Shown piece by piece: positions 1 to 4,227 of a stretch of 7,299 nucleotides of DNA. This stretch comes from a bacterium. GTDB lineage: Bacteria > Gemmatimonadota > Gemmatimonadetes > Gemmatimonadales > Gemmatimonadaceae. Positions within the stretch are counted from its first letter, which is position 1. The number at the start of each line of letters is the position of its first letter. Both the position numbers and the translations under genes were made by a program. The notes below the pieces were generated by a model. It made no database searches and was not told the DNA's origin. It saw nothing but the letters and a program-made list of their open reading frames with translations. The stretch is taken from the NCBI GenBank assembly GCA_021802745.1, contig JAJZRK010000164.1:1-7299 (forward strand), given 5' to 3'.

Positions 1-57
1 GGGGCAGGGCCAGGAGTACGAGCAACTGCACGTGGACCATCAACTGGCACTATTCTA
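1..57 (+). other. Possible 3' tail of an upstream gene
   Basis: Reading from base 1, eighteen codons run without a stop (GQGQEYEQLHVDHQLALF) and end at TAG 55-57. This could be the end of a gene that starts before the window. In DNA this GC-rich an 18-codon open stretch is common by chance, and I recognise no family, so this is only a possibility. Confidence 0.15.
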
Positions 58-69
58 GGCTGGTAGATA

Positions 70-89
70 CCCCGCCCCTTGGGGCGGGG
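70..89. repeat. Strong GC hairpin abutting the broken transposase
   Basis: Two perfect 9-nt arms (ccccgcccc at 70-78, ggggcgggg at 81-89) flank a TT spacer. On the minus strand the hairpin begins 5 nt after the transposase stop codon (95-97). No T-run follows on either strand, so it is a poor intrinsic terminator. Read on the minus strand, the context gaagcc-[hairpin]-ta resembles the right-end hairpins of IS200/IS605 (IS1341-type) elements as I remember them, but no tnpA or tnpB lies in the window. Its role is uncertain. Confidence 0.6.
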
Positions 90-94
90 AGGCT

Positions 95-1040
95 TCATTT
101 GCGCAGGTGCTGCTTGATCCATTTGAAGAACAATTCGATTTGCCACCGACTCTTGTACAGCGCAGTGATGGTCGCGGCCGACCAGCGCGTGTTGTTGGTC
201 AGGAACACCAACGTCTTCCCCGACACGGGATCTGTGAACCGGAGGCGCCGCCGATGCTCGGGGTAGTCCTTGGCCGCGTCGTAGCCGTTCAGCCTGACGC
301 GCTGGTCGCAGATCACGCCGCTCCCTCGGTCCGTGGGGGCCGAGTACACGCGGCGTGCGTTCATGCCCAGCTTGGCTCTGGTCACGAAGAAGGCGCCCGC
401 TTGATGGATCGCGTACAGGCGCGCGTAGTCCAGATAGCCGCGATCCAGGACGTAGAAGGCTCCCGCCTCGACGGGCAGGAGGTCCAGCACATTCACCTCG
501 TGCACCTTGCCCGCGCTGATGTGAATGAACGCGGGGATCGCGCCACGCAGGTCGAGCACCGTGTGAAGCTTGATGGCCCCTTTGGTGGAGCGAAAGGGGG
601 CCCAGGAGAAGAGGCGCATACACAGATCGATGGTGGTGGCGTCCAGCGCATAGACGGTCGCCTCAAGATCCATCAACCAACGGCGCATCGGCATACACCA
701 CGCGGGCCCGGGCGATCAGCCGCTGCGCCAACGCGTGGTAGCTGCGCCAGTCGCGTGCATTCAGCGCATCGGCCAGCGTCGAGCGCGCCGGCGGCGCCTG
801 CAGGCCCATGTGAAACAGCTTCGTGTGATTGGCGGCCAAGCAGACTTCGATGTCGCGCAGCGACTCGCGCCACGTGAGCTGGGCGAACGCCAGAATGCGA
901 AAGACGTCGGCGCAGCCGACGTCGGCGCAGCCGAGGATCCGCACGCCCGCATCGCCCTGATGCCGCGCGATGATACGTCCAAACGTCTTCCACGGCACGA
1001 ACTCCATGACGTGCGCGAACAACGTCTTGCCCACGTGCAT
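95..1040 (-). pseudogene. IS4-family (DUF4372 + DDE) transposase, frameshifted and C-terminally truncated
   Basis: The gene would encode a cut-and-paste DDE transposase of the IS4 family (ISPepr1-like subgroup, from memory). The N-terminal reading frame (1040 to 663, 125 aa) carries the DUF4372-type domain (MHVGKTLFAHVMEFVPW..., AFAQLTWRESLRDIE). It ends at a stop at 663-665. The downstream frame (open from about 694 to 95) resumes at DLEATVYALDATTIDLC and carries the catalytic domain: first Asp in LDATTID, second Asp in LDRGYLD, and the YREK signature with its Glu in YKSRWQIELFFKWIK. Joining the frames needs one skipped base near 670-690, an insertion or two-base-loss scar. The protein stops at KQHLRK, where family members continue for roughly 65-70 more residues, so the C-terminus is lost. 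Residues GCADV are duplicated in tandem. The start ATG at 1038-1040 has a ggag motif 6 nt upstream. Despite intact catalytic motifs it is almost certainly inactive. Confidence 0.9.
903..932 (-). repeat. 15-bp perfect tandem duplication inside the transposase
   Basis: Two adjacent copies of gacgtcggcgcagcc (903-917 and 918-932). On the coding strand each reads GCADV, so the protein has GCADVGCADV where family members have one such stretch before the FxxxAFAQLT motif. The reading frame is kept. It looks like a replication-slippage duplication. Confidence 0.85.
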
Positions 1041-1046
1041 GCGTCA

Positions 1047-1070
1047 CTCCGGGTAGGACACCGCCCGGAG
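1047..1070 (-). promoter_or_regulatory. Hairpin sequestering the transposase ribosome-binding site
   Basis: Seven-nt arms (ctccggg 1047-1053, cccggag 1064-1070) with a 10-nt loop. On the minus strand the 3' arm contains the ggag Shine-Dalgarno of the transposase, whose ATG starts at 1040. A transcript entering from outside would fold this stem and hide the site. IS10 and IS50, also IS4-type elements, are known to use such anti-read-through structures. The structure is seen in the sequence; the function here is inferred. Confidence 0.5.
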
Positions 1071-1118
1071 CATCACCACCTGGTGCAGCAAATTTCAAAT
1101 CGTGGACACCCTTGAAAT

Positions 1119-1371
1119 CGCGGAACCCACCATCACTATTGACGTTACGGCCGAGCGCCCGCAAACAAACCAGACACTACTGTCTTGCTATGATGCAGTC
1201 TCGTGTCCGTCGGGGCGTGCGCGCTTTTGACGACAAGTGTTTGTCAGGCTTTTCCCTACACCAGATTCCGACTTCCGCCGATGCACGACGGAAGCGCGAA
1301 CTGACACCTTGAGTACAGGCCGAAAGGTCTTCTCGTTTGTTCAACATATCTATAGGTGAAGATATAAGCAT
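1119..1371. other. Intergenic region between the IS remnant and the sulfur operon
   Basis: I see no convincing gene here. An open frame at 1112-1312 (plus) has basic, low-complexity composition and no recognisable motif. Small stems are visible: 6 bp at 1228-1246 (tgacga/tttgtca-type with one wobble), 6 bp cttccg/cggaag at 1272-1294, and a 5-bp stem closed by a GAAA loop at 1317-1330. None has a clear function. From about 1334 onward the DNA turns AT-rich, unlike the rest of the window, and this part is the likely promoter region of the downstream operon. Confidence 0.5.
1337..1371 (+). promoter_or_regulatory. AT-rich leader with palindrome and ribosome-binding site for the sulfur operon
   Basis: Six-nt inverted arms (atatct 1346-1351, agatat 1360-1365) flank an 8-nt centre that contains the only plausible Shine-Dalgarno, aggtga (1354-1359), 12 nt before the ATG at 1372. 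That spacing is rather long. The palindrome is a candidate operator, since sulfide-oxidation operons are often controlled by ArsR-type repressors such as BigR/SqrR that bind AT-rich palindromes. A weak -35-like ttgttc (1337-1342) precedes AT-rich DNA, but no convincing promoter pair is seen. Confidence 0.35.
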
Positions 1372-2643
1372 ATGAAAGATATCCTGATTCTCGGCAGCGG
1401 GACTGCTGGCACCATCATGGCCAATCGGCTCCTTCGCGTGTATCGCCAGGAGGTCGCTCGCAACGCCGTGCGCATCACGGTGGTGGACCAGGATGCCACC
1501 CACGTCTACCAGCCGGGACTGCTCTTCATTCCCTTCGGCGTCTACCAGCAAAGCGACGTACTGCGCCCACGCCGTCGCCAGGTCGCCGAAGAAGTGCGTT
1601 ATGTCCAGAGTGCCATTCGTTCGCTCGATGCGATGTCCGACACGGTCGTGCTCGAGAACGGCGAGCGGCTGTCGTACGACGTCTGCATCCTGGCGACTGG
1701 CTCCCATATCGCGCCGGAGGAGACCGAAGGTTTGCTGGGCGACGCGTGGCAGAAGTCGATCTTCGACTTCTACACACTCGCGGGAGCCACGGCGCTCGCC
1801 GCCAAGCTGAAGTCATGGCCGGGCGGCAAGCTGGTCATCAATGTCGTGGAGAATCCGATCAAGTGCCCGGTGGCACCGCTCGAGTTCGCCTTCCTGGCCG
1901 ACTGGTTCTTCACCACGCGCGGCATGCGCGACAAGGTGGAGATCACGTACGCGACTCCGCTCGATGGCGCCTTCACCAAGCCGGTGGCCGCCAAGCGGTT
2001 CGGGCACCTGCTGCAGGAGAAGGGGATCAACCTCGTCACCGAGTTCAACGCTGGCAGCGTCGACGCCGAAGGCCGGCGCCTGCTGTCCTGGGACGAGCGC
2101 GAGGTGCCTTTCGACCTGCTCGTCACGATCCCCGCGCACAAGGGCGCCAGCTTCATTGCCGGCACGCCGGGGCTCGGCAATGACATGAACTTCGTCCTCA
2201 CCAACCCGTTCACGCTGCAGGCGCGGTGCAAGCCGAACCTGTTCGCGATCGGCGATGCCACCGACGTGCCGACGTCCAAGGCCGGCTCGGTGGCGCACTT
2301 CGAGGCAGAGGTTCTCACCGAGAACGTCCGTCGCTTCCTGGCGGGCGAGCAGCTCGATCCGGCGTTCGACGGGCACGCGAACTGCTTCATCGAGACCGGA
2401 TTCGACAAGGCGCTGCTCATCGACTTCAACTATGACGTCGAGCCCCATCCCGGCAAGTTCCCCTTCGCGGTCCTCGGTCCGATGACGCTCATGGAGGAAT
2501 CGCGCCTCAACCATCTTGGCAAGCTCGCCTTCAAGTGGGCGTACTGGAATCTTCTGCTCCCCGGATACGACATCCCGGGCATTCCGCCGCAGATGTCGAT
2601 GCGCGGCAAGCAATTCGTGACCACGGCCGAACCAGCCACCTGA
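1372..2643 (+). CDS. Sulfide:quinone oxidoreductase-like flavoprotein
   Basis: This 423-residue protein belongs to the FAD-dependent pyridine nucleotide-disulfide oxidoreductase fold, SQR/flavocytochrome c sulfide dehydrogenase branch. SQRs oxidise sulfide to sulfane sulfur or polysulfide and reduce membrane quinone. An N-terminal dinucleotide-binding loop (LGSGTAG, residues 7-13) is followed by the ATG motif at 108-110 and the second FAD motif FAIGDATD (291-298). Cysteines are C105, C165 (IKCPVAPLE), C286 and C338 (HANCFIETG). C165 and C338 sit where the redox-active pair of SQR/FccB is expected. I see no counterpart of the third catalytic Cys of type I SQR (near residue 133). The C-terminus (about 380-400, LGKLAFKWAYWNLLLPG) is aromatic and amphipathic, fitting monotopic membrane attachment. 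No signal peptide is present. It is first in an operon with DsrC-like and DsrE2-like genes, with 13 bp to the next start. The exact SQR type, or another sulfane-sulfur substrate, is open. Confidence 0.85.
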   Translation: MKDILILGSGTAGTIMANRLLRVYRQEVARNAVRITVVDQDATHVYQPGLLFIPFGVYQQSDVLRPRRRQVAEEVRYVQSAIRSLDAMSDTVVLENGERLSYDVCILATGSHIAPEETEGLLGDAWQKSIFDFYTLAGATALAAKLKSWPGGKLVINVVENPIKCPVAPLEFAFLADWFFTTRGMRDKVEITYATPLDGAFTKPVAAKRFGHLLQEKGINLVTEFNAGSVDAEGRRLLSWDEREVPFDLLVTIPAHKGASFIAGTPGLGNDMNFVLTNPFTLQARCKPNLFAIGDATDVPTSKAGSVAHFEAEVLTENVRRFLAGEQLDPAFDGHANCFIETGFDKALLIDFNYDVEPHPGKFPFAVLGPMTLMEESRLNHLGKLAFKWAYWNLLLPGYDIPGIPPQMSMRGKQFVTTAEPAT

Positions 2644-2656
2644 CCGGAGAACACAC

Positions 2657-2971
2657 ATGACCACCATGCAACTCGCCGAAAAGACACTCGATGTCGATGC
2701 CGAGGGCTTCCTGCAGAAGCCCGACCAGTGGGACCGCGCGGTGGGCGAGGCGATCGCCGCTGCGGCGGGCATCACCCTCACCGACCGGCACTGGGCCGTC
2801 GTGACCTTCATGCGCGACACCTACCTGAAGACCGGCACCGCGCCGACCATCCGCACGCTCGGCAAGGACAGCGGTGTGGCGATCAAGGAGCTCTACCAGC
2901 TCTTCCCCAAGGGACCAGCGAAACTCGCCGCCAAAATTGGCGGCATCCCGAAACCCCGCGGTTGCATCTGA
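2657..2971 (+). CDS. DsrC/TusE-family sulfur carrier with a single C-terminal cysteine
   Basis: A 104-residue cytoplasmic sulfur-relay protein. Family members carry sulfur as a persulfide or trisulfide on a flexible C-terminal arm. Family hallmarks are DxxGFLQKPDQWD near residues 13-26, LTDRHWAVVTFMRDTY (41-56), LYQLFPKGPAK (79-89) and the terminal arm GIPKPRGCI. The penultimate C103 corresponds to the active CysA. The CysB position, 11 residues earlier, is A92, so this is not a canonical DsrC and resembles TusE in this respect. Between TLGK and ELYQLFP it seems about seven residues shorter than E. coli TusE or A. vinosum DsrC as I remember them. The ATG at 2657 follows a ggag (2646-2649) by 7 nt; ATG 2663 is a less well-placed alternative. 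It sits between the SQR-like and DsrE2-like genes, which supports a role as acceptor or carrier of sulfane sulfur. Confidence 0.88.
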   Translation: MTTMQLAEKTLDVDAEGFLQKPDQWDRAVGEAIAAAAGITLTDRHWAVVTFMRDTYLKTGTAPTIRTLGKDSGVAIKELYQLFPKGPAKLAAKIGGIPKPRGCI

Positions 2972-2990
2972 GCGACCAGGAGACACCACC

Positions 2991-3509
2991 ATGACCTCGT
3001 CCGCCACCGTCCTCCCCGGCATCGACCACGCCGCCGGTGAGCCACAGGAGACCATCAAGAAGGTCTCGATCATCATCTCGAAGGGTTCGTTCGAGGGCGT
3101 CTATCCAGGGCTCATCCTCGCCAACGGCGCCCGCATGGAAGGGATCGAGGCCAACGTCTTCTTCACCTTCTTCGGCATGGACGCCATCACCACGAAGCGC
3201 ATCAAGCACCTGAAGGTCGCCACCGTCGGCAACCCCGGCCTGCACGTTCCCACCTGGATCGGCGCCTTTCCGGGTATGAGTGCGCTCGTGACGAAGATGT
3301 TCGAGAAGGAGATGGCGAAGCTCGACATTCCGCCGGTGCCCGAGTTCATCGAGATGATCGCCGACTCCGGCGGGCGGTTGTTCGCCTGCAAGGCGTCCGT
3401 GGACATGTTCCACCTGGAAACGAAGGACTTCATTCCACAGGTGGAGAAGGTGCTCACGGTCGGCGAGTTCTACGAACTGGCTGCCGGGGGTGCGATCATC
3501 TTCACGTAA
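2991..3509 (+). CDS. DsrE/DsrF-like family protein (DsrE2-type)
   Basis: A 172-residue protein of the DsrE/DsrF/DrsH-like family, DsrE2 type, whose members bind sulfane sulfur on a conserved Cys and exchange it with TusA/DsrC-type carriers. After a variable N-terminus, the core starts at KKVSIIISKGSFEGVYPG (about 23-40). It continues through the hydrophobic ANVFFTFFGMD (54-64) to the active-site region GGRLFACKASVDMF with the only cysteine, C133, and ends in AAGGAIIFT, a typical family tail. The frame is open further upstream, to 2874 within the previous gene. I chose ATG 2991 because aggag (2978-2982) lies 8 nt before it and homology begins only after this point. It follows the carrier gene by 19 bp and is the last gene of the operon. 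Hydrophobic stretches near 36-62 and 86-100 may associate with the membrane, but no clear transmembrane helix is evident. Confidence 0.85.
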   Translation: MTSSATVLPGIDHAAGEPQETIKKVSIIISKGSFEGVYPGLILANGARMEGIEANVFFTFFGMDAITTKRIKHLKVATVGNPGLHVPTWIGAFPGMSALVTKMFEKEMAKLDIPPVPEFIEMIADSGGRLFACKASVDMFHLETKDFIPQVEKVLTVGEFYELAAGGAIIFT

Positions 3510-3562
3510 CCCGGGCGCGCTGCCGTCGGCGTGGGTGCGGCGGCTGCGCATGGCGCTCCTGG

Positions 3563-4153
3563 TCAGCGCGCCGCTGGCGCCCCGTCGCTGCGTCTCATCT
3601 GCCGTAGCAGCCAGACCGAGAGTGTCACCGACGCGATGAAAACCGCAAAGCCCGCGAATCGGTCAAGCCGCGCGATGGCCTGGTCCCTGGCGAGGAGTCC
3701 GGCCCTGCCGAGCAGGTAGTTCCAGTCGTGGACGGCGCCGTCCTCGGAAAAGCTCACGAGGTCGAGATCCATGGCACGTGCGTCGGCGATGTACGGTGCC
3801 AGGTCGGCGACGCTCGACGCCAGCCAGAGGCCGCACATGGCCACGCCGAACCAGTCGCGGTTGTGGCGCATGATCGCCATCGCGCCCACGGGGACGAGGA
3901 ACTGCACGAGCGACCCGCCGGCCACGGCCAGCCACTCACTGCCGGCAAGGGCGAACACCAGGTGACCAAGCTCGTGCGCGCCAAAGGTGATGCCACGGAA
4001 GACATGGAAGCCCTCCGGGTCGCGAAACGCGATGCTCGCCTGCCAGCCCAGGAGCGCGGCCACGGCGGCGCGCCAGGGCCAGGCGCGTCCCACGCACCAG
4101 TCACGCGCGTCGTCGCGCCAGTGCGCGAAGCGGGGGACCCGTTCGTCGGTCAT
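3563..4153 (-). CDS. Multi-pass membrane protein with HELGH motif (M50-like)
   Basis: A 196-residue integral membrane protein of unknown function. About five hydrophobic segments can be placed: roughly residues 25-44, 54-71, 73-95, 101-121 and 164-184. The second contains GAHELGH (H60, E61, H64), an HExxH zinc-binding motif inside a membrane helix as in site-2-protease-like M50 peptidases. Downstream, DLAPYIADARA and HDWNYLLGRAGLL look like family signatures and could supply a further ligand (Asp or His), but the classical M50 NxxPxxPLDG motif is absent. Proteolysis is therefore unproven. I chose ATG 4153; a GTG at 4210 in the same frame would add 19 unconserved-looking residues and leave only 17 bp to the divergent gene. 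Neither start has a good Shine-Dalgarno. The gene converges on the sulfur operon (53-bp gap) and diverges from the peptidase gene. Confidence 0.7.
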   Translation of the reverse strand: MTDERVPRFAHWRDDARDWCVGRAWPWRAAVAALLGWQASIAFRDPEGFHVFRGITFGAHELGHLVFALAGSEWLAVAGGSLVQFLVPVGAMAIMRHNRDWFGVAMCGLWLASSVADLAPYIADARAMDLDLVSFSEDGAVHDWNYLLGRAGLLARDQAIARLDRFAGFAVFIASVTLSVWLLRQMRRSDGAPAAR

Positions 4154-4164
4154 CGCGCTGTAAG

Positions 4165-4194
4165 CTGACGTTGTGGATGCTCCCACGCCATAAT
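4165..4194 (+). promoter_or_regulatory. Possible sigma-70-type promoter of the peptidase gene
   Basis: ctgacg (4165-4170, 4 of 6 to TTGACA) and cataat (4189-4194, 5 of 6 to TATAAT) are separated by 18 nt. Transcription would start near 4201, about 27 nt before the GTG at 4228. The -10 box overlaps the central palindrome of this intergenic region. The match is moderate. Confidence 0.35.
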
Positions 4195-4201
4195 TACGGC
4201 G
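4186..4201. promoter_or_regulatory. 16-bp near-palindrome in the divergent intergenic region
   Basis: cgcca-taatta-cggcg reads almost identically on both strands; only the symmetric pair at 4190/4197 breaks the symmetry. The AT-rich core stands out in GC-rich surroundings. It lies between the divergent starts at 4153 and 4228 and overlaps the best -10 candidate, so it may be an operator for a dimeric regulator. The regulatory role is inferred. Confidence 0.4.
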
Positions 4202-4227
4202 TTCCCTCACGATGAGGTCTTCTGGCG

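Larger units (their letters stand above)
95..1118 (-). mobile_element. Degenerate IS4-family insertion sequence remnant
   Basis: The body is defined by the broken transposase. On its 5' side (high coordinates) the element probably ends near 1090-1118. There 7-nt inverted arms (atttcaa 1092-1098, ttgaaat 1112-1118) and an imperfect 18-bp direct repeat (1097-1114 and 1115-1132, both starting aaatcg) occur, which is typical of insertion-sequence edges. No matching terminal repeat is seen on the low-coordinate side, where the coding sequence is cut off and the GC hairpin begins, so that end appears lost. The boundaries are inferred and not proven by a target-site duplication. Confidence 0.5.

Noticed and set aside
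663..694. Programmed ribosomal frameshifting in the transposase
   Set aside because: IS4-family elements normally use a single frame, no slippery A or T run is seen at the junction, and the gene is also truncated, so decay is the simpler explanation.
107..877. 256-aa open frame on the plus strand
   Set aside because: It lies antisense to the transposase, has Arg/Ala/Pro-rich composition and no family motifs. The minus-strand frames carry clear IS4 motifs.
1112..1312. 66-aa open frame in the intergenic region
   Set aside because: No plausible ribosome-binding site, no motif, and it overlaps the probable insertion-sequence edge.
1813..2820. 335-aa open frame on the minus strand
   Set aside because: It is antisense to the SQR-like and DsrC-like genes, whose products have strong motifs. 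GC-rich codon bias explains the open antisense frame.
2874..2990. Longer N-terminus for the DsrE2-like protein
   Set aside because: The extra 39 residues overlap the DsrC-like gene in another frame and are Ser/Arg-rich noise, while aggag sits 8 nt before ATG 2991.
2883..3551. 222-aa open frame on the minus strand
   Set aside because: It is antisense to the DsrE2-like gene, with no recognisable domain and composition typical of a shadow frame.
3510..3562. Terminator between the sulfur operon and the membrane-protein gene
   Set aside because: GC-rich partial stems can be drawn, but none is convincing and there is no T-run on either strand.
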